From assembly GCF_003014575.1 (NCBI RefSeq), contig NZ_PYGF01000002.1, positions 353,850 to 417,849 of the forward strand: a stretch of 64,000 nucleotides of DNA, written 5' to 3'. Of this stretch, positions 53,967-63,702 are shown piece after piece. Position 1 is the first letter of the stretch. Every line of letters begins with the position of its first letter. The notes under the pieces were generated by a model. That model saw nothing but the letters and a program-made list of their open reading frames with translations. It did not search any database and was not told where the DNA came from. This stretch comes from Cecembia rubra (GTDB lineage Bacteria; Bacteroidota; Bacteroidia; Cytophagales; Cyclobacteriaceae). A program made the position numbers and the translations under genes.

Positions 53967-54833
53967 TTAAAGTCCTTCACAAGGTGGATAATTACATGAT
54001 AATGTTTGGGTAATTACCCCATTTACCACCTCATAAATTATTCCCGATGAGGTGAAATTCGGGTCACATGGGGATCCAAAATTGTAATATCCATTTGGCG
54101 CAGGTACTGTTCCGGCACTGTTCAGCCAAACCGTTGATCCCACTGTAAGGTTTAATGCCCAGTGAGTAACAGGGGATGGCCCAAAAGTCCATCCTGAATT
54201 GTCGCAGAAAAGCCCTCCATGGCTAATCACGCTCCATGCAGTAAAGTTGTTGGGAGGGAGGGTTGCAGTTCCTGACCATCCAGTTGTTAAGGCAATTTCA
54301 TTGTAAACAGTCTGGTCTGATCCGGTATAAGATATTGACCAATTTGTTCCCTGTGCCACTCCTGTACGGATAAACGAACAGAAAACAGAAGTCTGACCTG
54401 CCTGGATGGTGAAGTTATGTGCTGTTAATCCCCCGATTCCTGGGCCTACCTGGAAATTGAAACTGAAGGTAATTGGATAGCCCACAAAGAAATTGGTGTT
54501 GATCTGAAATCCTATCTGAAGATCCCCGTTGGCCGCAAAAGTTTCCTGGAAATTAACGACTGAAATTGAGACTTTCGGAAACCCCTGGAAATGGCCGTAT
54601 GAAGTAGGCTGCTGACCTCTAAGTATAGGTGTTCCGTTCTGTTGTGCTGCCTGTTCGTCTAATAACTGCCAGTTTGCCAATGCTACAAGTGTATCAAAAT
54701 CATTTATGCTTGACGGGGGATTTGACATGTGGCCCCTTACTGCAGCTTCAATGGAATTGAAGTCTGTCGGTGGGTTGGGTGTGCCTACATGCCCCTTGAA
54801 AGCTATTGCCGGATTTACTGTAACTCTGCCCAT
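53967..54833 (-). CDS. Accessory tail/tail-tip protein, unknown
   Basis: A 288-residue protein, predicted beta-rich and low in charge (many N, G, S, T, F). Residues 1-75 are helical/loop with N-terminal RVTVNPAIAFKGHVG; residues 80-180 look like a beta-sandwich (VSISVVNFQETFAANGDLQI, FSFNFQVGPGIGGL). The C-terminal region (about 215-288) is cysteine-containing (FCDNSGW, GSPCDP, LSCNYPPC) and ends with GIIYEVVNGVITQTLSC, a motif seen in Bacteroidota exported/phage proteins. It overlaps the hub/fibre stop by one base, so it may be a receptor-binding tip. Function inferred from position only. Confidence 0.6.
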   Translation of the reverse strand: MGRVTVNPAIAFKGHVGTPNPPTDFNSIEAAVRGHMSNPPSSINDFDTLVALANWQLLDEQAAQQNGTPILRGQQPTSYGHFQGFPKVSISVVNFQETFAANGDLQIGFQINTNFFVGYPITFSFNFQVGPGIGGLTAHNFTIQAGQTSVFCSFIRTGVAQGTNWSISYTGSDQTVYNEIALTTGWSGTATLPPNNFTAWSVISHGGLFCDNSGWTFGPSPVTHWALNLTVGSTVWLNSAGTVPAPNGYYNFGSPCDPNFTSSGIIYEVVNGVITQTLSCNYPPCEGL

Positions 54834-57800
54834 TATGCTGCTGCTTTAAGTTTTGATACTTCGTTTTCAAGTTGGCTTATTCTTGATTTCAGTCTTTCGA
54901 TTTCTGTCATTTCTTCTTTCACGGCCTCCCATAATACCGGGATCATGCCGTTGTAGTCCAAGTTGTAATAACCGTTGTAACCTTTTCTAACAAGTTCCGG
55001 GAATACTTCCTGAACATCCTGGGCAATAAAACCCAATTCCTTTTCGCCGGACTTACAATAGCTGTAACCATTGATCCTGTTGATGGCCTCCCTCCAATTA
55101 ATGATGGGAACAATATTCTCCTTTAATCTCCTGTCGGATGATTTAACAAAGTTGTTTGCTGTCAAAACCCCATTTAATCCGAGTGTCGCAAGAACATTTA
55201 AATTAGAAGTCCTTCCTGCTGATCCTGATCCTAATCCTTGGAACAAAAAACCACCTGCTGAAAATGTGATATAACTTGCAAAGTCGGCTAAAGGGTGTAT
55301 GTAGGTTCCACTTGTTGAAGTATGCCTAACATTATAGCCTATACCCCCGTAAGAACCCCCACTAAAGCCCGCAACAAGCCCTCTGCCTTCTGATCCACCA
55401 TTACCTAAATTGACATTAAATGCCCCTGTGTTGTCGTGTATATTAGATGTATTTGTGCTACCATTAATCTGAAGTGTTCCACCTCCGCCCAACAAGGTTG
55501 TTGTACCCAATAACAACCTTCCATCTTCCATTAATGACATTCTGATCTGTGACCCTGTTACATAAGAGTTGGTTGTGGCAAACCTCATTCTTGTTCCATA
55601 AGAACCATCAGAGTTGACATATATACCCGCCTGTGCTGTGTCACCGCCACTGTTGTCTCTTGCGCCAAAAGTAATTGCCCCGCCGGCATTTGCTGTGGCA
55701 TTCGTTGATCCTATATGGATACTTCCCCTCGCCGTGCCCGGGGTTGTTATGTTTGGGGCTATCATAAAGTTGCTTCGGATCTCACCATCTGTATGCACTC
55801 TTGCTATTGGACTTGTCAATCCAATCCCAACATTTCCATTTGGAAGAATTCTCATTCTTTCAATACCACCTGAAAAAAATTTTACTCCACCTCTAAGGTT
55901 CCCCATTTGAACATCTGCAAAAGAGTGTTCAATAAAAAACTGATTAGGACCGCCTCCTGATGAAAAATTTCTACCTACTAAAATTACAGATGAATCATTC
56001 CCGTTTACAACAAAAGCATTACTTGCCCTGACAACTCCATTTACCTGTAAAACCCCACCGCCATCCAGTCCTGCTGTGCTGTTGATCATAAAACTTGACC
56101 CATTGTCAAAAGCAATGCTGTTGCCGATTGTTGAGGATCCTGTGAACCTCGGTATAAATCCGGTAGTTCCTGAACCCTGTACCGGGGAAGATAAAGAAAC
56201 AGAATCCCAAATCCTTTTCCATGCACCATAAGAACTTAGGCCCGAACTACTGCCCCGGATCCAAAGATTGTTGTTGTCCGTAAATCCAAGCTGTCTTGTT
56301 CCACCGCCTGAAGCATCACTCCATTGTTGGAATGTCATTACCCCGTGAAAATCGCCCCCATCGTTCAGACCATCGGTAGAATTCAACAAAAAGTCAAAAC
56401 GGACCATCCTTCCCGAACCGACTTGAGGACCTGTAACAACATTTCTTGTGTCAAATACATTTATGCTTATAGGCCAAGTTCCTGAAGCATTGCTTCCGTT
56501 GGTATTTGCTTTTCCGTCCAAAGCTGCCTGAAGCCCTGAAACTTCGCTTATAAAGGGCCACCTCGTAGCCGTGTCGGGCTTGTTGGCCACCAATGACCAT
56601 GTGGAAGGGAAGTTTTCAGGCCTGTTAAGGATGTTATCCCAGGTAACGGGGCCTCCCGGTCCTCCTGATCCTCCCGATCCTCCCGAACCGTTCTTAATGA
56701 AGTTTTGGGCAAAGGAAAAACCGCTTACCACCAAATCACCTTCAATAATGATCTGTGTACCATCCTGTCTCATGATGGAATCCCCGATTGTGTTTGTTCC
56801 GGTAAATCTTGGGATCCTTCCAATGGTTCCTGAAACTACCGGGATAGTAGGCCTGTCAATTAATTGATTCCAGGAAACAGACCTGTTTACCCATGCAGAA
56901 CCGTTCCAACCAAGATAATGGTTGTTGTCCGGTGATGTAATTGTAACATCCGTATGGAAATCAATGGAATGGCCCGAAGGATTGAAAACCACTGGCTTAT
57001 TGGTAACTTCATCCCAGGAAGGCCATCTTGTAGCTGTATCTGGCTTATTGGCCACCAAACTCCAGGTAGTCGGAAAATTTTCAGGTTTATTCTGGATATT
57101 GTCCCAGGTAATCAATCCTCCGGTTCCTCCTGATCCACCTGATCCCCCGTTTCCGTTTTTGATGAAGTTGGCTGCATAGATAGGGCGGGGAACCCAGATT
57201 CCGTTTACTACCTCTCCTACCTCTACTGCTTTTACTCCTCCTACCGTAACCTCCCTGATAGCAGAATCCACCAGTTCTTTTCTGTTTTCCACATCCCTGA
57301 ACCTTGGGATGTAACCATCAGTTCCGGACCTGATTATCCTTTCAGCCTGGACTATTGTATTTCGGTTGGCTTCACGCTCCACCCTGATGATTTCATAGAT
57401 ATTTTCCACCACCTGCTTCTGAAGTCTGTCCTGCACAGTGAAGGTCACTTCTTCAGATATAGTGGCCGTGATCCTGCTCGGAATGGAAATGGGATAACTG
57501 ATCCCTGTCACTCTCAGGTTTACATCCAGATCAAGCGGATTGTCCAACACCCTTATTTTCTGCCCAAAGACAATATCTACATTATTGTCCCGGATGTACT
57601 TTTCGTCACAGTCAAAACTATAGGTGACTGCAGGAAAGCTCCTGACGGCCAAAAATTCCTGTGCAGCATCAAGCAGGTCAGATTCAGCATCATCAATATA
57701 ACTCTGAGGCATAATGATGTCCACTAAAGTGTAGGTATCACCTATCTCTGGACGGCTGTCTTCATTGGGTAAAATAACTCCCCCATCATTAAAGGGGTTG

Positions 57801-58759
57801 AACCGTATCCTTTTTAGGGAGTCGTTATATTCTGTGATCTCAAACTCATACCCGGCAAGGGCCCCGCTCTTAAAAACTATTTTGGCTACAGTCCCCTCAA
57901 GCAACTGATCATTGATATCAAAGTCAAGGGAACTGTCTATGATTTCCCTGGGATTGTTTTCATTGATCCCGTTGATGATACCTGTACGGCTGGGAAAAAT
58001 ATTCTCAAACCTTATCACACCTTCACGTATACCGTAGAGGGCAGTGTTCTGTGTGATAAACCTGTCCTCAATGGTAAGGGCCCTCAGACCTCCCCTGTAA
58101 TCAAGAGGAAGATTATTAGAACCGCCCCACACGTCGAGCTTGGTGATCACTCCCCTGTCCTCTACCCTTTGTCTTTCGAGCTGATAGAGACCATTGCCTT
58201 TTCCGTAGCTTAAGGTTACATTAGAGGGTATTTCAAAGCGTTTTAAAAGGCTTATAACCTTTCCTTCAATAACATATTCCAGACCAAAAGTATTGGCCAT
58301 GTTCAGAAGAGCCTCTCTACAGGTGATGTCTTCATACTGGACAGTAGTGGGTGCAATATCCTCAACATTTCCCACTGTCCACCCGGTATCATATACATTG
58401 AGGTTTTCAACAAGTAATAGAAGATGATCTTCCGGAGTACCGAAATATGAAAAACGGCTATCCCCCTCATCCTTTATGATTTTATTGTAAAGGGAATAGT
58501 CAAGGGCTTCAAAAATCACTGAATATTCCAGCCTGTTTTTTGATACCCTGACGACATTGGGGGCAATGTTTACATAAAAATTCTGGCCTCTCCATACAAT
58601 ATAATCCGATATCTGTATGTCGACCGGCTGCGGCACAGTGAATTCCACTGTAATGCGGTGCTCACCCATCAGCTGCCTGGAATATACAGCGGTATCATCC
58701 ACCTTGATGGTGGTTACCGTAATTCCCGCACGTAATATCTGAAGGTCTATGGTCCTCAT
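54833..58759 (-). CDS. Tail hub/fibre protein with C-terminal S74 intramolecular chaperone
   Basis: A 1308-residue fusion. Residues 1-480 form a baseplate-hub/endopeptidase-tail-like domain (YIVWRGQNFYV, EDITCREALLNMANTFGLEY). Residues 560-1200 form a fibre with Gly-Ser linkers (GNGGSGGSGGTGG and GSGGSGGSGGPGG), repeated W-x-x-I-x-N-K/R-P-E-N-F-P units, and IPRF modules. Residues 1207-1308 are a peptidase S74 chaperone (SSDRRLKENI: Ser1208/Lys1213 dyad; ELGFIAQDVQEVFPELV) and a terminal coiled coil. S74 domains trimerise fibres and then self-cleave. It follows the distal-tail-like gene with a 4-nt overlap. Confidence 0.85.
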   Translation of the reverse strand: MRTIDLQILRAGITVTTIKVDDTAVYSRQLMGEHRITVEFTVPQPVDIQISDYIVWRGQNFYVNIAPNVVRVSKNRLEYSVIFEALDYSLYNKIIKDEGDSRFSYFGTPEDHLLLLVENLNVYDTGWTVGNVEDIAPTTVQYEDITCREALLNMANTFGLEYVIEGKVISLLKRFEIPSNVTLSYGKGNGLYQLERQRVEDRGVITKLDVWGGSNNLPLDYRGGLRALTIEDRFITQNTALYGIREGVIRFENIFPSRTGIINGINENNPREIIDSSLDFDINDQLLEGTVAKIVFKSGALAGYEFEITEYNDSLKRIRFNPFNDGGVILPNEDSRPEIGDTYTLVDIIMPQSYIDDAESDLLDAAQEFLAVRSFPAVTYSFDCDEKYIRDNNVDIVFGQKIRVLDNPLDLDVNLRVTGISYPISIPSRITATISEEVTFTVQDRLQKQVVENIYEIIRVEREANRNTIVQAERIIRSGTDGYIPRFRDVENRKELVDSAIREVTVGGVKAVEVGEVVNGIWVPRPIYAANFIKNGNGGSGGSGGTGGLITWDNIQNKPENFPTTWSLVANKPDTATRWPSWDEVTNKPVVFNPSGHSIDFHTDVTITSPDNNHYLGWNGSAWVNRSVSWNQLIDRPTIPVVSGTIGRIPRFTGTNTIGDSIMRQDGTQIIIEGDLVVSGFSFAQNFIKNGSGGSGGSGGPGGPVTWDNILNRPENFPSTWSLVANKPDTATRWPFISEVSGLQAALDGKANTNGSNASGTWPISINVFDTRNVVTGPQVGSGRMVRFDFLLNSTDGLNDGGDFHGVMTFQQWSDASGGGTRQLGFTDNNNLWIRGSSSGLSSYGAWKRIWDSVSLSSPVQGSGTTGFIPRFTGSSTIGNSIAFDNGSSFMINSTAGLDGGGVLQVNGVVRASNAFVVNGNDSSVILVGRNFSSGGGPNQFFIEHSFADVQMGNLRGGVKFFSGGIERMRILPNGNVGIGLTSPIARVHTDGEIRSNFMIAPNITTPGTARGSIHIGSTNATANAGGAITFGARDNSGGDTAQAGIYVNSDGSYGTRMRFATTNSYVTGSQIRMSLMEDGRLLLGTTTLLGGGGTLQINGSTNTSNIHDNTGAFNVNLGNGGSEGRGLVAGFSGGSYGGIGYNVRHTSTSGTYIHPLADFASYITFSAGGFLFQGLGSGSAGRTSNLNVLATLGLNGVLTANNFVKSSDRRLKENIVPIINWREAINRINGYSYCKSGEKELGFIAQDVQEVFPELVRKGYNGYYNLDYNGMIPVLWEAVKEEMTEIERLKSRISQLENEVSKLKAAA

Positions 58760-59190
58760 ACTATATCAAATTTTTCAGTCGGATAGTCATCGTACATTTC
58801 AAGTGAGAAAACCGCAAAACAGTCACCTGAAGGATGATACTGTAGGTCTGTGATCTCATTCATCTGTCTGTACAGAAGTTTGAATCTCCTGTTAAGGTCA
58901 ATACTGTCCAGAATGATCTCATCGTCTGTAAGTATATTTTCAAGAGCAGCCATTTTGTTGTTAAAGTCAGTTCTTGAAGAGCCTATCAGCAATAGGGGAA
59001 GGGTAAGTTCCCTCGATTCAAATGCATTTACACTCAGATCCCTTTCTGTGCCGTTTTCATCAGGCCAGTTTCTTGCATAGCCCTCTTTTCTTCTTGGAAG
59101 GCGAATGAGCTCCTTGAGTGTTCCCTCAAGAAAAAGAACCCCGTATAAAGTGTAGGCATCTGCCCCGTTTATTTGAAATTTACCGTTCAT
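58756..59190 (-). CDS. Distal-tail-like phage protein
   Basis: A 144-residue protein (MNGKFQINGADAYTLYGVLF) between tape measure and hub genes, the position of Dit-type distal tail proteins. It is beta-rich with conserved-looking NAFESRELTLPLLLIGSS and CFAVFSLEMYDDYP strands. It overlaps the tape-measure stop by one base and the hub start by four. The Dit assignment rests on synteny and size. Confidence 0.7.
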   Translation of the reverse strand: MNGKFQINGADAYTLYGVLFLEGTLKELIRLPRRKEGYARNWPDENGTERDLSVNAFESRELTLPLLLIGSSRTDFNNKMAALENILTDDEIILDSIDLNRRFKLLYRQMNEITDLQYHPSGDCFAVFSLEMYDDYPTEKFDIV

Positions 59191-62100
59191 TATCCTAGTC
59201 CTAAGTCTCGTGTACCCTGCTGTGGCTTTGTGTTCTTTTTGATCTCTTTTAGCTCAGTGTAGACCGCATCAAGTTTGTCGGATGTCTCTCCTGTATTGTG
59301 CGCTATTGCTGCCTGGTAGCTCAATGACTCAAGTGCGGCTTCATAATGTAGTCTATCAGTTTCAAGCATCTTGACATTAGCTTCCAGTGTCCTTTTACTC
59401 ACATCAAAGAATCCCCTGAAAAGCCCCGCAAGCTCTGATGCTGTGGCCTCTGTCATTTCCCTTCTGATTGCCCCGGACAATCCTTTCTGGTTATTTTCAC
59501 CGCCTTTTTTGAACAAATTGAATCCTGATCCCTCTGCGGCCTGCTGCGCCGCAGACAGTGCGTCATTGAATACCTCCGCACTTGACTGGGCCTGGGAAAA
59601 GAAATCCTCAAAGCTTCTTGTAAGTTCTCCTACATCACCGGAAGCAATTGCCCCTACTATCTGCTCTTCAAACTGGTCAAAAACATCCCCGAATATCTTG
59701 TGAAATAAAATTTGGGTTATCATGTTTTCCAGTACTTTGTCCACGGTTTCACCCATGGCAAGGGCTGCATTTTCTCCGGACTTAAATGCCTCTACCAGAG
59801 AATTCCTGATATCATTTCCCATGGTGCCCACAAGTTCTGAGACCACATCTCTGATCTGCTGTCTGGCGGACTCCATTTCTTCTTCCCATGCGATGATATT
59901 CTCCAGTATCCCCTTGGTGGATTCATCGATCATATTGTTCTGGATCAGGCTGTCTGCCAGTGCACGGTTAAGCTTTAGTACACCTGATTCCGTCATCTCC
60001 AGGAGTTCAGGATATTCCTGTAGAACCGGTACCAGGTTGTCCACTTTCTTTTTACCTCCAAAAAGTCCGGCCACGGCACCTACTACAGCCCCTATTGCTG
60101 TTCCTATAACAGGAACTATAGCTGATCCAATTACAGCTCCTGTTGCAGCACCTGTTCCGACATTTCCCCAGTCGATGGCAGATCTTGTTCCTGCTTTTGC
60201 CCTACCTTTGGACAGTTCTTCCAGTGCCTTCTGATATTCCTCATTGGCCCTGTTGATAGAGGCAAGACCGTCACGTATCCTTCCCTCAAAGTCCTTTAGA
60301 AATACATTCTCCCCAAGTATCGACTGGAGTCTGATCTGTTCGTTCAGGGAAAGGTTGTACTGCCTCTGGAACCCTAATACATTGCGGTAATATTCCTCTT
60401 CGGCCTGCTTTCTCCTCTCTGCAGCCGATGCAAGCATATCCACCATTCTGATGACACTGCTTATGCCTGCGGTGATTTTATCAGTATCAGTGGATGTCTT
60501 GTCTAACACGGTCAGCAGATCACCCACACCGCTGGCCATTCCGCTGAGAATACCGCCGATATTGGACAGGCCTTTGTTCCCTGTCACCTGGCCAAGATTG
60601 GCAAGCGACTGTCCAAGATTTCCGATAGCTGTAGCTATCTGGAATATGTTTCGGAAATTGGTCTCGCCTATTTCCTGCTCGAATTTGACGATGGCCCGGG
60701 CTATTTCAGCCCTCAGCTCTTCGCTCATATTCTCAGAAGCAAGCATCTGCTTGAGACGGGACACAAGCATACGGGCAGATTTCACGGACATTTCCGCTAT
60801 ACCTGACTGCAGCTCTTTATAGACAGCGATTTTTTTGACATTATTGTCGTCCAGCTCATCGAGTTCCTTCTGATGTGATTCACGTAGGATCTCCAGTTCT
60901 TCAAATTTACCGTCAGCTATCAGTTTTGATTCTGTTTCCCGGAAGTTCTGGATTATCCTCTCCCTTTCTTTCTGATAGGTCTTGAGTTCTGCGAGCTGCT
61001 CTTCATATGCCCTTCTTTGCTGCCTCAGGGCTTCATTGCTTTCCTCTGTCAGTACCCTTGTGATTTCCCTTGCCTGATCAGTGGCCGTTCCTTCCATGAC
61101 TGCGGTTAATGCATCCTGGTTATCCTCCGTCTTCTGCGTTATAAAATCCAGATAGGTTTCATATTCACCAAGCTGCGAAGCGAACTGCTCTCTGGCAGAT
61201 TCCACCCCAAACTGTTTCTTATAAGTCTCAAAGTCCTCAAATACCTTTTTCATCTCCGATATTTCGGACCTTAAGCGCTCCAAAGGTGACAGCTCTCCGC
61301 TTGCCTGCTGGATTTCCTGTCTGATAAGCACATTCTGTCTGGGTGCATCAGCTGATTTCTGGTTGATTTTGGACTGTTCCTGTTCGAGATATTGGAGATA
61401 GGTCCCGGAACTTTTGATCAGGTCGGCAAACTGTGCATCCGCAGTTTCCCGACCCATGAGCTCTATCGCGCGGTAGTAATCTTCATATTGCTTCCTTTTT
61501 TCATCCAGCCGCTGCTTGAGAAGTTCAAGTTCTGTTTTTTTGGATTCTTTCTCCTTTTCCTTTACCGATTTGATCTCCAGCGCTGCTATCTTCTGCTGGA
61601 GGGCTTTCTGCTCACGTTCATTTGCAGCAAGGGATTCGGTATCGGCCACATCAATATTGTCCCTTTCTTCCGAGAGAAGCTGGAGCTGTTCTTTAAGGGC
61701 TTTCAGGGTAGTGATGGCCTGCTGTGATATCTCCTCGGATTTTTCCTCTTCTTCATTGAGCAGACCAAGCTGCTTCAGATAGGCAGTCTTCGCTTCTGCC
61801 AGCTGTTCCGTTTCTGTTTTTTCACGGTTGATGGCAGCGGCATATTTCTGTGCACCTTTTATGAGATAGTCGTAATTGTAGGTAGAGATATCATTCCCGG
61901 AACCCAAGACCGATATATCGAGACCGAAATCCCTTAGGATTTTATCAAACCTTGACTGCACCTGGGCTGCAGGGACATTTGAAAACTGGCTGAATTCCTC
62001 TATTGCCTTATCAAACTCCGCCGAAAGCTGTGCACCTATTGTAGAGGAAAGCTGTGCATCCTTGATGGCATCTACAACCTGAACCCCCCAGTTCTTTGAC

Positions 62101-63491
62101 AGTTTTTGTGTTTTGGATTTAAGATCTGCAATATCAGATTCCTGGGACCTCAGAAATACACTTTCCGCTATAGCTTTGTTAACAGCTTTTTGCGCAGCTT
62201 CTATCTCTTCAAGATTTGTTTTTTCTGTAAGCTGGGAAGGCAGATATTCCTTGTAGGTCTTATTGATCTTTTCGATCATTTTCGAGCGCTCTTCGGTGCC
62301 TTCAGCTGCAGCTTTCAGAGACTTAAAGAGCTCATTGCTTGCAGTTACTTCTTCCTTTATACTGTTTTTAAAATCCTCAGATAATTTTACTCCCTTATCT
62401 GTGTTTTTATTATAGATGACCAGCGCACTGATCAGTGCCGTAAGCGCTGTGGCCGCTGCTACATAAGGATTGGCCAGCATAGTGGCATTCAGAAGAGCCT
62501 GGGCCCTTGTGGCCAGGACAGTCCATTTTTGCTGGAGTATCTGTGTGGCCGTAAGTCCTTTGGCACTGAGTGCCGCTGCATTGTGTGCCGCTGCAGTTAG
62601 CATAACCGCAGCCCTATAGGTACCGTAGGTGACGATGAGGCCTTTTACCACATCAACCACAGTCTGATAGTTCTCTACCAGTGAGATGATTCCGGACAGA
62701 CTATCGGATATAAGCCCCTCATTGCCCTCACCGATTTCATTGTACATCCTGTCAAATGCATCCCCGAGATTTGAAAGCTTGCCCGTAATAGAAGCAGACT
62801 GCTTTTCCATAAGGTTAAAAAATATTCCGCCCTCATCGGTGAGGTTATTGATGGCAATTTCCACTTCCTTAAAGCCAACCTTTCCCTGTGATACGAGTTC
62901 TTTCACTTCGGATTCTGCGACTCCGAACTGCTTGGCAAGCTCTGCGGTAAGAGGAATACCCCTTCCGACAAACTGCTGCAGATCCTGTGCAAAAAGTCTT
63001 CCCTGGACCCTCGTCGTACCGTAAAGATAGGTAAGGTCATTTAGTGGGATGGAAAGGCCTGCCGATACATCGCCAAGCCTTCTGAGTGTGTCCGTTACAC
63101 TCTCGGTGCTCGTACCGTATGCCAATAGCTGTTTTGTGGCATTGCCTACATCGGTGAGTGAAAAAGGCGTCTTGGCGGCAAGCTCTACAGACCTTGCCAA
63201 CACTTCATCCGCCTTCTCTTTATTACCTATAATCGTCTCAAGAGAGATGTCAAGCTGTTGAAATTCGCCACGGACCCTTGCCACTTCACTTATAAACCCA
63301 CCTATAGCATTGATTGAAAAATATCCGGCTATGGCTGCACCGAGCTTTTTATAGACCATCTCGGCCCTTTCAGCTTCGGATACAGCTGTATCTGATATAC
63401 CCTTGATCTCATTACGTACCTTTTGGGAAGACCGGGTGAACTCCGGGTTGTTGATCAGAAATTCTACGCTTATCGGTTCGAGCTTTTCCAT
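59190..63491 (-). CDS. Phage tail tape measure protein
   Basis: A 1433-residue tape measure that sets tail length and spans the membrane during DNA ejection. The N-terminal domain (about 1-250) has ISLETIIGNKEKADEVLARS, AAKTPFSLTDVGNATKQLLAYG and the LFAQDLQQFVGRGIPLTAELAKQFG segment typical of Bacteroidota/Mu-like tape measures. Hydrophobic segments occur near 275-360 and 1110-1145 (GAVIGSAIVPVIGTAIGAVVG), with long Lys/Glu-rich coiled coils at about 370-930. It shares 22 nt with the frameshift extension ORF upstream. Confidence 0.92.
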   Translation of the reverse strand: MEKLEPISVEFLINNPEFTRSSQKVRNEIKGISDTAVSEAERAEMVYKKLGAAIAGYFSINAIGGFISEVARVRGEFQQLDISLETIIGNKEKADEVLARSVELAAKTPFSLTDVGNATKQLLAYGTSTESVTDTLRRLGDVSAGLSIPLNDLTYLYGTTRVQGRLFAQDLQQFVGRGIPLTAELAKQFGVAESEVKELVSQGKVGFKEVEIAINNLTDEGGIFFNLMEKQSASITGKLSNLGDAFDRMYNEIGEGNEGLISDSLSGIISLVENYQTVVDVVKGLIVTYGTYRAAVMLTAAAHNAAALSAKGLTATQILQQKWTVLATRAQALLNATMLANPYVAAATALTALISALVIYNKNTDKGVKLSEDFKNSIKEEVTASNELFKSLKAAAEGTEERSKMIEKINKTYKEYLPSQLTEKTNLEEIEAAQKAVNKAIAESVFLRSQESDIADLKSKTQKLSKNWGVQVVDAIKDAQLSSTIGAQLSAEFDKAIEEFSQFSNVPAAQVQSRFDKILRDFGLDISVLGSGNDISTYNYDYLIKGAQKYAAAINREKTETEQLAEAKTAYLKQLGLLNEEEEKSEEISQQAITTLKALKEQLQLLSEERDNIDVADTESLAANEREQKALQQKIAALEIKSVKEKEKESKKTELELLKQRLDEKRKQYEDYYRAIELMGRETADAQFADLIKSSGTYLQYLEQEQSKINQKSADAPRQNVLIRQEIQQASGELSPLERLRSEISEMKKVFEDFETYKKQFGVESAREQFASQLGEYETYLDFITQKTEDNQDALTAVMEGTATDQAREITRVLTEESNEALRQQRRAYEEQLAELKTYQKERERIIQNFRETESKLIADGKFEELEILRESHQKELDELDDNNVKKIAVYKELQSGIAEMSVKSARMLVSRLKQMLASENMSEELRAEIARAIVKFEQEIGETNFRNIFQIATAIGNLGQSLANLGQVTGNKGLSNIGGILSGMASGVGDLLTVLDKTSTDTDKITAGISSVIRMVDMLASAAERRKQAEEEYYRNVLGFQRQYNLSLNEQIRLQSILGENVFLKDFEGRIRDGLASINRANEEYQKALEELSKGRAKAGTRSAIDWGNVGTGAATGAVIGSAIVPVIGTAIGAVVGAVAGLFGGKKKVDNLVPVLQEYPELLEMTESGVLKLNRALADSLIQNNMIDESTKGILENIIAWEEEMESARQQIRDVVSELVGTMGNDIRNSLVEAFKSGENAALAMGETVDKVLENMITQILFHKIFGDVFDQFEEQIVGAIASGDVGELTRSFEDFFSQAQSSAEVFNDALSAAQQAAEGSGFNLFKKGGENNQKGLSGAIRREMTEATASELAGLFRGFFDVSKRTLEANVKMLETDRLHYEAALESLSYQAAIAHNTGETSDKLDAVYTELKEIKKNTKPQQGTRDLGLG

Positions 63492-63702
63492 GTCCTTAAT
63501 TTAGACCTGCCTTCGGAAGGATTTCCCTCCCTGACATCACTTGATTCAATCATTGCCGGTGCGTCGGACATCCCCGACAGTACCACAGACCAGGGAATTC
63601 CCCAGATGACGTACTGAAGAGACCAGCCGGTCTTTTCGCACACATGGAAGAATATCCCCATCGGGCTATGAAGGCCGCTGGCCTTTAACTCCCTTTCTTT
63701 TT
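63470..63702 (-). CDS. Tail assembly chaperone, -1 frameshift extension (GT-like)
   Basis: An ORF ending at 63470 in the -1 frame of the upstream chaperone gene. From its first ATG (63661) it encodes 63 residues (EKTGWSLQYVIWGIPWSVVL), but the frame stays open upstream through the end of ORF1 to at least 63778. A G/GT-type frameshift fusion is therefore likely. The A-rich segment around 63694-63702 (AAAAAG) is the best slip candidate; it is not a canonical heptamer. It precedes the tape measure, as GT proteins do. Confidence 0.6.

Noticed and set aside
56545-57180. Two near-identical modules in the tail fibre as a diversity-generating retroelement VR/TR pair
   Set aside because: Differences between the copies are scattered and mostly synonymous, not confined to adenine positions, and no reverse transcriptase is visible. 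An old internal duplication explains them.
59371-61782. Several long plus-strand ORFs opposite the tape measure gene (up to 170 residues)
   Set aside because: They are antisense shadows of a GC-richer coding region, with low-complexity Ser/Pro/Leu translations and no recognisable domain.
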